A DNA stretch of 64,000 nucleotides from Ktedonobacteria bacterium (lineage in GTDB: Bacteria; Chloroflexota; Ktedonobacteria; Ktedonobacterales; JACDGC01): positions 62,001 through 126,000 of the forward strand of contig DAIDGU010000026.1 of NCBI GenBank assembly GCA_027459785.1. The letters are read 5' to 3'. A program made the position numbers and the translations under genes. Positions 17,131-25,406 of this stretch are shown in pieces. Under the pieces are notes generated by a model. The model did not search any database and was not told where the DNA came from. It worked only from the letters and a program-made list of their open reading frames with translations. Each line of letters opens with the position of its first letter. Position 1 is the first letter of the stretch.

Positions 17131-17220
17131 GGAGGACAGACATTCCTGTCTGTCGGAATCTGGGACAACCATGCCTGTCTGTCGGAAGCTGGAGGACAAC
17201 CATGCCTGTCTGTCCCGGTC
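17131..17220. repeat. Three copies of dispersed GACAGACA-TTCC-TGTCTGTC palindrome
   Basis: The first copy is an 8-bp perfect inverted repeat with a 4-nt loop. Two degenerate copies (ACCATGCCTGTCTGTC) follow at 35-40 bp spacing. The same word recurs in at least seven other intergenic places in the window. Confidence 0.7.
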
Positions 17221-17483
17221 TGCTATGCCTCGCGTTTATCCAAAAAAGGGTATCCGCCAGCACAGGCATTGCACTGGCGGTATCGCCAAGAAGTCTCCTT
17301 GAATTGAGAATGATACCACCAATTGCAAAATCTGTGTAAAAACAAAGCGTGTTATGCCGGCGCAAGGTAGAGTTTGCGATACAAGATGTGATGAATGTAC
17401 TGGTCAGCACCATGCCGCTATCTATGAATCGTATATAGTACCTCCTCACACCATCACATATTTTGGTTCCTTCTCAAAAGCTC

Positions 17484-17512
17484 TTGAATATAGGAGTAAT
17501 TAGTGGTACAAT
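17484..17512 (+). promoter_or_regulatory. Promoter TTGAAT-N17-TACAAT
   Basis: Near-consensus hexamers with optimal 17-bp spacing in an AT-rich setting. Transcription would start near 17519 and run toward the hypothetical gene at 17866, with a leader of about 345 nt. Confidence 0.5.
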
Positions 17513-17865
17513 TTATGCATTGAGACGTTTTGTTACCACACAACGTACTACCTATATCATGTAGCCTTTCACAGGGGACGTAAGCCTGCGAAGCAGCACA
17601 GGTGAGGAAGAATGAGCAGCGCAATTGCCCGTAAGGCCGCGCCTGATGTGAGGAGCATCAAAGCTATGTACGTATGAATCGGCGGATATACAAAAGCAGC
17701 AGACGTGGCCGCCTGCCGCTTTTGCATGGAGAGCGTACAGAGAATTGGGAGATCCTCTACACGCTGAATTTGGGAAAAGTGGAAGCCCTTCCCTGCGATT
17801 ATGGTACCACATAGTCGCGTCCCTGTCAAATCCCAGTATTTTGACAAAGGAGAAGAGAGCAACTA

Positions 17866-18330
17866 ATGGGCTTCTTTGCCGGGGAACTCGCGGAAATTCT
17901 GGAGCAACACCAGCCGCCAGGTTCCGAATCCAGATGGGTCGTTCTGCAACGGCTCGGTGTTCACCCGAACCAAATCGAACGGCTCCAGCATGCTGCCGAT
18001 GATGTTGGTCAGGTGGCCACTTTACAGACCAACATCTTACAGCAACTGCGCCAGGAATATGGGCTTTCACCAGCGGAGTGGGCGCGCTTGCAAGCGGGAT
18101 CAGAGGCGGACACCTTTTATCGCTTGCTTGTGTATCACAACTATCCGCTTGAGGAAGCGATTAACAAATCGAATGCTGTATTCGCGGCTGCCTTGAAAGA
18201 CAAGCTTGCGACGGGCGGGCGTGGCGAGTCGATCTATCCGACGACGCCAGCGCTGGAACAAATCCGCGCCAACACGCCACCGCAAAAAAAGCGTGGGCGG
18301 CGCAAGGCCGGCGAGCAGGTCACAGCGTAA
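17866..18330 (+). CDS. Hypothetical soluble helical protein with basic C-terminus
   Basis: 154 residues, start supported by AAAGGAG upstream. Predicted mostly helical. The segment QQLRQEYGLSPAEWARLQAG resembles a helix-turn-helix-like or bundled unit, and the C-terminus is strongly basic (PQKKRGRRKAGEQ), suggesting nucleic-acid contact. No family recognised. It stands alone, between repeat-bearing gaps, on the edge of a lower-GC stretch. A hairpin CACTGG-CGCTT-CCAGTG lies about 15 bp after the stop and may be its terminator. Confidence 0.6.
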   Translation: MGFFAGELAEILEQHQPPGSESRWVVLQRLGVHPNQIERLQHAADDVGQVATLQTNILQQLRQEYGLSPAEWARLQAGSEADTFYRLLVYHNYPLEEAINKSNAVFAAALKDKLATGGRGESIYPTTPALEQIRANTPPQKKRGRRKAGEQVTA

Positions 18331-18760
18331 GTATACCATATTTTCACTGGCGCTTCCAGTGGGAATACAAGTCGCGTTGTGGCTGACTCTACCTGTTAGA
18401 CTGGTTGCGCAGGAAACGTAGGACAGGGAGTTTCTTGCGCGGCTCGTATCTTATTATGCAGGCAGCAGGCGCAGCGACTTGGCAACGAACATGCGGGAGA
18501 TAGCGCGTCTGCGGGTGGCGCGTTGCTCCCCCTCCACGTGATTTTTCTCGTCACTCGCAGCCCCCTTCATCTTGGCTTTTCCTCCCACCCCCTTGTACAA
18601 AACCACCACCATGACCATCGGCGCGGCATCTTGACCTCATGGGCGTGCGATGCTATTCTTGGGCAAGGCACATTGGTACTATCAAACAGACACACACGCT
18701 GTGGCTGTGTAGAATAAGACACATGGTTGTGTTTCCACCCCCGGTTGATGAGGAGCTTGC
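18331..18760. other. 430-bp intergenic region
   Basis: Begins with a hairpin (GTATACC...CACTGG-CGCTT-CCAGTG...GGAATAC, about 18330-18367) that could end the preceding transcript. The rest carries no recognisable gene. Just before the next gene there is a GT/CA-rich stem (ACACACACGCTGTGGCTGTGT region near 18690-18710). Confidence 0.4.
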
Positions 18761-19972
18761 ATGCAATGCAGTAATTGTGGCCGCGAACGGCCACGGACGG
18801 GCGATTGTCCCAACTGCGGCGCACCACCACCAGGAGCGTCGTCCTATTCCTCCCTGCGCGATTGGCGCGGTCAGGCTGCCTCTCCCGATGGCAGTCGTGT
18901 CAGCCGCCCGAATCCTGCTGACCAGCGCCCGATCAGTCGCCCGGTCAGCGGCGATCCGTCGCGCAGCCGGAGTGGCAGCGGCGCAAACTGGGGTTCACCG
19001 AATCAGAGTGCTTCCCGCCGAAGTGGCGACCCAAACCAGAGCTACCCGCGCCGAAGTGGCGATCCGAACCAGAGCTATCCCCGCCGGAGCGGCGACCCGA
19101 ACCAGAGCTACCCACGCCGGAGTGGCGACCCGAACCAGAGCTATGCGCGACGCGGCCAGGGTGCGGATAACTATGGGGTCGATGACGAGCGCGCGCTGAT
19201 GGTCGCGCCGGATATGGGTGCGCTGCTGGCCCCCGACGATCGCGCCCTGCCCGCGCTGCCGACTGAAGAGGAAGAGCGCGCGCTCGGCATCCGTCGGCCC
19301 GCGTTCATCCCCGCCACCGATGAGCGCAAGGGCAAAAAGGCCGGACGCTGGCGCGTCATCAGCGGCGTGCTGAGCATTATGGTCCTTTGCGTGGGCATGT
19401 GTGGCGTCAGTGGTTTGCTGGTGCAACACAACGTCATCCCCGGCCTATCGAAGCTCCTGGGCCTGACGGTGCCAGGCAATGCCAGTTCGGTGCCGCTCGT
19501 CACCATTCCCACGGCGTATGCCCCCGGTGCCCCCCTGGTGACACCCGTGCCAAACGCCAAGACGCCGATCCAAGACATTCGCTCGTACAACTTGATCTTG
19601 ACGCCGGCTAACAGTAACACCGCCATCCCCAAGAATCCCACCGACCTCTTCACCGTCGGCCAAACCGTCTATATCGTCATGGATCTCAACTCGGCGGTGA
19701 AGGTGAATGATACCGTCAGCGTCAAATGGATTTTTAGCGGCGTCGATATCACCGGTGAGATCGCCAAGCTTTACCCTGGTTGTTGCTTGAAGACGGTGGC
19801 GAAAACCGGCGCGGCCCTGCAAGTGATCTTCGGCGTCAAGCCGCCGACGACGGGCTTCGGCGAGGCGCAGATCCTTTATAACAACCAACTGGCATATACG
19901 GTACTGTTCGAGATGATCCCGGCGGCGCAAACGCCCACGCCCGCCGTGACCCCCACGCCCGCCAAACACTGA
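18761..19972 (+). CDS. Zinc-ribbon, single-pass membrane protein with 11-residue tandem repeats
   Basis: 403 residues, GAGGAGC 7 nt before ATG. Order: N-terminal CxxC...CxxC zinc ribbon (residues 3-19); Ser/Arg/Pro-rich low-complexity linker; four exact or near-exact copies of RRSGDPNQSYP (residues 86-129); acidic linker; one membrane helix (about 200-222); Pro/Thr-rich extracytoplasmic domain of about 170 residues with paired Cys (PGCCLK), ending in a TP-rich tail. This looks like a cytoplasmic sensor or scaffold linked to an outside beta domain. The membrane/outer layout resembles other anchored proteins in the window. Function unknown. The methyltransferase gene begins 29 bp downstream. 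Confidence 0.75.
   Translation: MQCSNCGRERPRTGDCPNCGAPPPGASSYSSLRDWRGQAASPDGSRVSRPNPADQRPISRPVSGDPSRSRSGSGANWGSPNQSASRRSGDPNQSYPRRSGDPNQSYPRRSGDPNQSYPRRSGDPNQSYARRGQGADNYGVDDERALMVAPDMGALLAPDDRALPALPTEEEERALGIRRPAFIPATDERKGKKAGRWRVISGVLSIMVLCVGMCGVSGLLVQHNVIPGLSKLLGLTVPGNASSVPLVTIPTAYAPGAPLVTPVPNAKTPIQDIRSYNLILTPANSNTAIPKNPTDLFTVGQTVYIVMDLNSAVKVNDTVSVKWIFSGVDITGEIAKLYPGCCLKTVAKTGAALQVIFGVKPPTTGFGEAQILYNNQLAYTVLFEMIPAAQTPTPAVTPTPAKH
19016..19147 (+). repeat. 33-bp in-frame tandem repeat (four units)
   Basis: Four consecutive 33-bp units encode RRSGDPNQSY(P/A). Third-position differences exist among units, so the repeat is not brand-new, but the peptide is conserved. Confidence 0.85.
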
Positions 19973-20001
19973 TTGCAGCGAAAGGATAGGAGTCAGCACC
20001 C

Positions 20002-21030
20002 ATGTCAGCACAAGATTACCTATCCTGGTGGCCGTTCGCCGATGATACGGGGCCGCAGCCTACGCCGATCTTCGGCAAGCGCCCCACCCATACGGAGCCG
20101 ACGCCCCCGCTGGTGGCGACCGCAACGGACGATCCGCTGCAATCGCCCGCGCTACGCGAGGCGGTGGTGACGTTCGCCCAGGCAGATTACCTGACGGCGA
20201 CCTTCGACCTCAATGCGCGCGGCATGGCAGAACTGTATGATGCCGTCGTTGTGCCGCAGTGGTCGCGGCCCTTCGCCGACGTGCTGCTCAGCCAATTGCT
20301 GGTGATCCCGCGTCCGCCCGACGCGCATGTGCTGGATGTCGCGTGCGGCACGGGCTATCCGACGCTGGAGATCGCGCGGGTGCTGGGCCAGGGCGCGGCG
20401 GTGATGGGCATCGACACCTGGCGCACGGCCATCGAGCGCGCACGCCGTAAAGCGGCGGATGTCTGGCTGCGCAACGTCGCGTTCCTCCATGATGACATCG
20501 CCCATGCCCCGCTGCCCGAAAACGATTGCGATCTCATCACCTGTAACCTGGCCTATACGAGCTTTGCCGACCGCAACCGCGCGCTGGCGATCATGGCGCG
20601 GCTCCTCAAGCCGGACGGTTGGTTCTTGCTGACGACACCGCTGCAAACGGCCTTCCGCGCCTTCCTGGATCTCTATCATACCGTCCTGACCGAACTGCAA
20701 CTGACGACCTGCACGGATGCCCTGGTGGCGCTGGTCAAGGGCAAGCCCACCATCGCCACCGCCCGCGCCGCCATCGAGCGCACCAGCCTGCACATCGAGC
20801 GCGAGGTCGCGGATAGCTTCACGATGCACTTCGCCGACGCACATGATTTTTTTACGTCGCCGGTCATTGCGCTCGGCTTCATGGTGGGCTGGCGGGCCAT
20901 CGTGCCGGATGTCGCCCTGCGCCGGCTCGTCTTCAACGAACTGGAACGCCGGCTGGATCTGTTAGCCGCCGAAGCCGGTGGCCTGACCTTCGAGGTACCC
21001 TATTTGTGCCTGTGCGCACGCAAAAGTTAA
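20002..21030 (+). CDS. Class I SAM-dependent methyltransferase
   Basis: 342 residues; AGGAG 10 nt before the ATG. The SAM-binding motif I is VLDVACGTGYP (about residue 112) with an acidic post-I residue (MGIDTWRTA), and a motif IV-like region DLITCNLAY. A Pro/Thr-rich N-terminal 45 residues precede the fold, and a helical C-terminal part follows (about 225-342). The UbiE/type 11 fold is clear; the substrate is not. It is 12 bp upstream of a membrane glycosyltransferase and likely co-transcribed. The last 97 bp of this gene recur at 22721-22817. Confidence 0.88.
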   Translation: MSAQDYLSWWPFADDTGPQPTPIFGKRPTHTEPTPPLVATATDDPLQSPALREAVVTFAQADYLTATFDLNARGMAELYDAVVVPQWSRPFADVLLSQLLVIPRPPDAHVLDVACGTGYPTLEIARVLGQGAAVMGIDTWRTAIERARRKAADVWLRNVAFLHDDIAHAPLPENDCDLITCNLAYTSFADRNRALAIMARLLKPDGWFLLTTPLQTAFRAFLDLYHTVLTELQLTTCTDALVALVKGKPTIATARAAIERTSLHIEREVADSFTMHFADAHDFFTSPVIALGFMVGWRAIVPDVALRRLVFNELERRLDLLAAEAGGLTFEVPYLCLCARKS

Positions 21031-21042
21031 AGAGGTAACTGT

Positions 21043-22644
21043 ATGCAACAGCGAGTTAGCCAGGGACTTGTCTATCTGAAGCACCTGATCCGGCGACATG
21101 GTATCGCCCTCCTCATCGTGGGTATAGCCTGCGCTATCGGTCAAGCGGCAACCCTGAGTCAGCATCCACTTTATCATCTCACCGCTGACAGCAATGGTTA
21201 TATTCATCCTGCCCTGCGTGTCATCCACAATAGCGGCCCCATTTACGCGCCTGACGATCCCCCAGGCTATCCGGCGCTGTTAGCTTTGGTATTCTTCCTG
21301 CATGGTAATTTTAATGCAGCGGTTTTCGCCCAAGCATTGATCATGATCGTCGCAATGTTTGAAATATATATTTTGACGTATCGCCTGACCCAGCACCGTT
21401 GGTTGGCGACTGTGGTTGCTAGCGCCATGGCTCTCAATATCTTTCTGTTGGACTGGGAACGTGAGATTATGACCGAAGGGCTAGCCTTCTTTCTGGTCCT
21501 CACAGCATTCGTGTTATTCGAGCAAGCTATCCGCACTGGTAAGATGGGGTGGTTTATTTTGACGATGCTTCCCGCAGGAGCGGTGGTCATCGTGCGTCCT
21601 TTTTTCATTTACGTGCCGGTACTGTTGGTCGCGATTATGGTTTACCGCGCTTTCCGGCAGCAGAAGCTCCGTGCTGTCTGGCGACCGCTGCTTCTCGCCC
21701 TGATCCTTGGCTATTCATTTACCGCGTGGGTCATCATCGGTAACACCATCTCCTATGGGTTTACCGGCATCACCTATGTCGGCACCATTAATTTGCTCGG
21801 CAAAGTAATCGAATATCGCATGCAAAATGAGGCTACTGATCCCACTGATCAAGCCGTTGGCGCGAATCTCAATACGTACATGCATACGCCAGGCAAGGTT
21901 CTAGAGCCGTGGGGCTTTACGTTAACCTATCTGCCGTACACACATAATTATTATGCGCAAGTTGCGCACTTCAGCGATGATGTGATTTTGCACCATCCCT
22001 TTACCTACACGGCGAAATCTTTACAGGATCTTGTCCTTGTCCTGGGGGCGACGCCAAGGGATTATGGACATACTATTCACCTCACCAAGATACAGGTCAA
22101 GCTACAACAATTCAGCGCGGATGAGCTACTCGGCTATTGGGTATTACCGTTGGCGGCCTTGGTCGCACTGGGTTGGCTCATTTACGATGCGCGGAATACA
22201 CGTGCTGTTGTATTGGGAACGATAGGGCTTTTGGCGATGATCAATATCTTTATTGCCGCTGCTTTCACCTATCGCACTACGTCGCCGAATGGATCAGTCT
22301 CCGATGAGTTCTATCGGATGCGTGTCCCCTGCGATTGGGCGATGGTGCTATTAGTGATCGTGCTACCTGCCCTAGCAATTCAAATGCTGCGTGCGCGAGT
22401 GTTGCAAGGGAAAGCGCCAACAGTGGTTGCCTCGACAATTGATGGTGCAGAAACGCAAATCCTACCGATTCAAGCATCGACAGTTGCCACCATCGATTTG
22501 CAGCCTACCCTCAAGCGACCCGCCATTACAGCCACCGCCAAAGAGGGACAGGATGCAGATGAAACACTCAAGTTGCCCGTTCCCATTTCTAGCCATAAAG
22601 TACAACCACCACAGGTCTTTCCGCCTGATAGGCCACCCAACTAA
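21043..22644 (+). CDS. GT-C fold membrane glycosyltransferase (ArnT/PMT/GT39-like)
   Basis: 533 residues; AGAGG 7 nt before ATG. About ten to eleven helices. After helix 1 comes LTADSNGYI, the first-loop acidic motif typical of lipid-phosphate-sugar-dependent GT-C enzymes, followed by PPGYPALLALVFFL. The soluble C-terminal 90 residues are polar and low-complexity (TQILPIQASTVATIDLQPT). It should transfer a sugar from a polyprenyl-phosphate donor on the outer membrane face. Paralogous over its length to the gene at 22851. It lies directly downstream of a methyltransferase, so the pair may build or modify a glycan. Confidence 0.8.
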   Translation: MQQRVSQGLVYLKHLIRRHGIALLIVGIACAIGQAATLSQHPLYHLTADSNGYIHPALRVIHNSGPIYAPDDPPGYPALLALVFFLHGNFNAAVFAQALIMIVAMFEIYILTYRLTQHRWLATVVASAMALNIFLLDWEREIMTEGLAFFLVLTAFVLFEQAIRTGKMGWFILTMLPAGAVVIVRPFFIYVPVLLVAIMVYRAFRQQKLRAVWRPLLLALILGYSFTAWVIIGNTISYGFTGITYVGTINLLGKVIEYRMQNEATDPTDQAVGANLNTYMHTPGKVLEPWGFTLTYLPYTHNYYAQVAHFSDDVILHHPFTYTAKSLQDLVLVLGATPRDYGHTIHLTKIQVKLQQFSADELLGYWVLPLAALVALGWLIYDARNTRAVVLGTIGLLAMINIFIAAAFTYRTTSPNGSVSDEFYRMRVPCDWAMVLLVIVLPALAIQMLRARVLQGKAPTVVASTIDGAETQILPIQASTVATIDLQPTLKRPAITATAKEGQDADETLKLPVPISSHKVQPPQVFPPDRPPN

Positions 22645-22720
22645 AACGAAGAGCTTGAACACGTCCCCCTAACTTTCGTACCATCAAAGGATTAAGGGAT
22701 GTGCATGGCTGGCTCCATTG

Positions 22721-22817
22721 CAACGAACTGGAACGCCGGCTGGATCTGTTAGCCGCCGAAGCCGGTAGCCTGACCTTCGAGGTACCCTATCTGTGCCTGT
22801 GCGCACGCAAACGCTAG
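22721..22817 (+). pseudogene. 3' remnant of a duplicated methyltransferase gene
   Basis: This 97-bp stretch matches the end of the methyltransferase gene (20934-21030) with only two substitutions before the last codons. It reads in frame NELERRLDLLAAEAGS... to ARKR and a TAG stop. There is no start or SAM domain upstream. It sits just before the second glycosyltransferase gene, in the same relative position that the intact methyltransferase holds before the first. Confidence 0.85.
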
Positions 22818-22850
22818 TCGCACCACGTGATGGGATTGGGGGAAATTATG

Positions 22851-24359
22851 ATGCAGCCGATCATACAGACACTGCCCACCTGGGGCAAAGCCCAGGCCAA
22901 ACGCCTCTACCGGCACTACTTCGCGCTACTCGCCGTCGCCCTGGCCTGCGCGCTGGGCCAGATCGCCACGCTCACTCAGGTGCCGTTTGCCAATCTCACC
23001 CCCGATAGCCCGTCCTACCTGCTGCTAGCGATGAATGTTGCACAAGGGCATTTTTTCGATCCTACACGCACTCCTGGTTATCCTGTCTTTCTGTGGATGG
23101 TAATGAAGCTCTTCGGTCCTCATTCGACGATTACATCAGTTAACTATGTCAGCCAGGATTACTCCTCGGTCGTCATTGCCCAGGCGATCCTCATGATCGC
23201 AGCGATCTTTGAATCCTATTTTCTCACGTATCGCCTGACACTTCATCGCTGGGCCGGCGCGCTCGTCGGCGTCGCGCTGGGTTTGAACGTTTATCTCCTC
23301 GATTGGGAACGCGAGATATTAACGGAAACGCTCTCCCTCTGGATCATCGTCACGGTGTTCGTGCTATTCGAGCGGGCGCTCAGAACCGATCATGCGGCAT
23401 GGACGATCGGCGCGCTGACTCTGGCCGGCATTGCCATCCTCGTGCGCCCTTTTTTCATCTATGTTCCCGCACTGCTCGTGGTGGTGCTACTTTATCGCGC
23501 GCTGCGTCGCCACACCTTCCGCATGGCCTGGAAGCCCTTGCTGATTGGCAGCGTTCTCGCCTATGGCATCATGCTGAGTGCGATGGTCGGCAATGCTGTT
23601 ACATATAATTACTTTGGCTTAAGCGATATCGGCACCGTCAATCTTTTGGGCAAAATTATGGAGTACCATTTGCAAAATGGCGTGGCTGATTCACAAGATA
23701 TGGCTATTAGTGGCGATCTCACAACGTATCAGCAAAGTGGCCAGCGGCAAGATCCCTGGTTTTTTATGGAGGCGTATAAGCAGTATAAGGTCCATTATTT
23801 TACCCCCATCGCACATTTCAATGATGATGTCGTCTTTCATAATATCTTCAGTTTTACTGCTCATGGTGTGCCAGATGTGGTTGCAACGCTAGGAGAGGTA
23901 CCACGAGATTATGCTCCCACCACCTATCATGCTGCGTTGGCGGTGGGGTTATTGAAGTTTGCTCCACGTGAATTATTGGTATATTGGCTGTTACCGGTGC
24001 TGACAATGGCAGCGGTTGTGTGGGCGATCAGAAGTTCAGGTGATTGGCGGGCGCTCATGACGGCTGCACTCGCGCTGGCTGTTACGCTGGATACCGCGTT
24101 CACGGGGATGTTAAGCTATCGTACCGTCCTCCCCAATGGGAATGTCTCTGACGAATTTTATCGCATGCGTGTCCCCTTTGACTGGGCGATGCTCTTGCTG
24201 GCTGTTGTGCTGATCACCTATGGCGTGGAATATATCTACCCGCGCCTCAAGCCGATCCTCTTGCCTACGGGCGTCATGCTGACGGAAGAAGAGCGCCAAA
24301 AAGAAGCTGCCCTCGTAGCACCACGCTCACACCGCGCAATCGCAGGCAAGCGACACTAG
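22851..24359 (+). CDS. GT-C fold membrane glycosyltransferase, paralog of the gene at 21043
   Basis: 502 residues from the second ATG after GGGGGAA; the adjoining ATG at 22848 or the GTG at 22827 are alternatives. Same plan as the upstream paralog: loop motif LTPDSPSYL, then TRTPGYPVFLWMVMK, shared blocks LTYRLTLHRWAGALV, LDWEREILTE, FFIYVPALL, VNLLGKIMEYHLQN, and VSDEFYRMRVPFDWAML. The C-terminal tail is shorter and lacks the low-complexity end of its paralog. The pair probably act on related acceptors. Stop codon shares CTAG with the convergent gene at 24356. Confidence 0.8.
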   Translation: MQPIIQTLPTWGKAQAKRLYRHYFALLAVALACALGQIATLTQVPFANLTPDSPSYLLLAMNVAQGHFFDPTRTPGYPVFLWMVMKLFGPHSTITSVNYVSQDYSSVVIAQAILMIAAIFESYFLTYRLTLHRWAGALVGVALGLNVYLLDWEREILTETLSLWIIVTVFVLFERALRTDHAAWTIGALTLAGIAILVRPFFIYVPALLVVVLLYRALRRHTFRMAWKPLLIGSVLAYGIMLSAMVGNAVTYNYFGLSDIGTVNLLGKIMEYHLQNGVADSQDMAISGDLTTYQQSGQRQDPWFFMEAYKQYKVHYFTPIAHFNDDVVFHNIFSFTAHGVPDVVATLGEVPRDYAPTTYHAALAVGLLKFAPRELLVYWLLPVLTMAAVVWAIRSSGDWRALMTAALALAVTLDTAFTGMLSYRTVLPNGNVSDEFYRMRVPFDWAMLLLAVVLITYGVEYIYPRLKPILLPTGVMLTEEERQKEAALVAPRSHRAIAGKRH

Positions 24360-25387
24360 CGCCGCGCGAAACGGCTGCGATTGAAGAGCAGATAGAGCAT
24401 CAGTGCCTCACGATACTCGTCGATGCCCGCGCGCCCCGCCGTGATGACGCGCCCGCACAGCGCCAGAATGCCTTCCGCCAGGCGCAGATCGCTCTCATCG
24501 ATGGCGTTGCGCTGGCGTAGCGCCGCCAGGATGCCGGCGGGATCGCCCGGTGGCTGTGTCACGCCGTAGTTGCGGGCGGCGTTGGTCATCGCGCTCAGCA
24601 GTTGTTCGCGCAGTTGCAAGAAGGCCGCCTGGTCGCTCCGCTGTTCCACTGGCGCTGACGCTTTGGGGACTTCCACCTCTCGCGGCAGGGGCGCAGTCAG
24701 CAGCGCCTCCGGTGGGTGGGGCGGCGGTGCCAGCGGTTGGGAGGCCGGTCGGCCAACGGCGGGCAGCAATGTCGTCGCCATCTCTGGGACGGCGGGCGTG
24801 GTCGCTGGCGGGGGAGCGGCGGCGATGATCGGTGTAGACGGCACGCGCCGGGGTGGTGGTGCGGCGGCAGGCGTGGCTTCTTCGCGTAGGGTCGCCAGCG
24901 CCGTCGCTAGGCTGACGGTTCCCGGCGCAATCGCTTCCCAGGACTGCGCCAGGTTGCGCCCCGCACCCCACGAGGTCGGCGTGATCGCTTGCCCGAAACC
25001 ATTATTCGCGCCGTTCAGCACATAATCTACCAGCCGCCGCTGCACCTGGGTCGCTAACTGCAATGCCTGGCGTTGCAGTTCCGCGCCGTGGCGCTGGGCG
25101 CGGTCGGGCAGCACGGCACGCTGATAGTTTACCAGCATGTCCGCCAGTTGCTCGGCCAAGGCGGAGGACGCGATCTCCAGCGTCTCGTGCTGGTCCAGCC
25201 GCAGCCCGGCGACGAATTGCTCGGCACGCTGCCGATCCGCCTGGCTGAACGGACGTATGCGCAACGCGCCGCTGCGGTAATCCACAAACGGCGGATACGT
25301 GAAGTCGTTGAGCAACGTCGTCGACAGTTCAGCATGCAGCCGGTTGCGGTCGGGCAAGCTCAGTTCGCTGACGCGGATTCGTAACAT
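24356..25387 (-). CDS. Hypothetical protein, helical ends and Pro-rich middle
   Basis: 343 residues, AAGGA 7 nt before ATG. Residues 1-165 look helical and are Arg/Gln/Leu-rich (LQRQALQLATQVQRRL). Residues 170-240 are a Pro/Ala-rich linker, and 250-343 are again helical with several Arg near the end (YLLFNRSRFARR). No signal peptide or membrane span, so cytoplasmic. Third gene of the yvcK operon (20 bp after the hydrolase). No family recognised. Confidence 0.7.
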   Translation of the reverse strand: MLRIRVSELSLPDRNRLHAELSTTLLNDFTYPPFVDYRSGALRIRPFSQADRQRAEQFVAGLRLDQHETLEIASSALAEQLADMLVNYQRAVLPDRAQRHGAELQRQALQLATQVQRRLVDYVLNGANNGFGQAITPTSWGAGRNLAQSWEAIAPGTVSLATALATLREEATPAAAPPPRRVPSTPIIAAAPPPATTPAVPEMATTLLPAVGRPASQPLAPPPHPPEALLTAPLPREVEVPKASAPVEQRSDQAAFLQLREQLLSAMTNAARNYGVTQPPGDPAGILAALRQRNAIDESDLRLAEGILALCGRVITAGRAGIDEYREALMLYLLFNRSRFARR

Positions 25388-25406
25388 GGGCGATCCTTAG
25401 AATGCT

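Larger units (their letters stand above)
16968..17865. other. 898-bp intergenic stretch, lower GC, with repeats and one good promoter
   Basis: Contains three copies of the GACAGACATTCC-type palindrome (17131-17220), then an AT-richer part. A promoter TTGAAT-N17-TACAAT lies at 17484-17512. A 21-codon frame follows at 17612-17677 (MSSAIARKAA...), preceded by GAGGAAG. A near-perfect hairpin, CAAAAGCAGC with CTGCCGCTTTTG, lies around 17691-17725. The next gene starts 141 bp after that hairpin. A short transcript or leader is possible; no RNA family was recognised. Confidence 0.4.
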
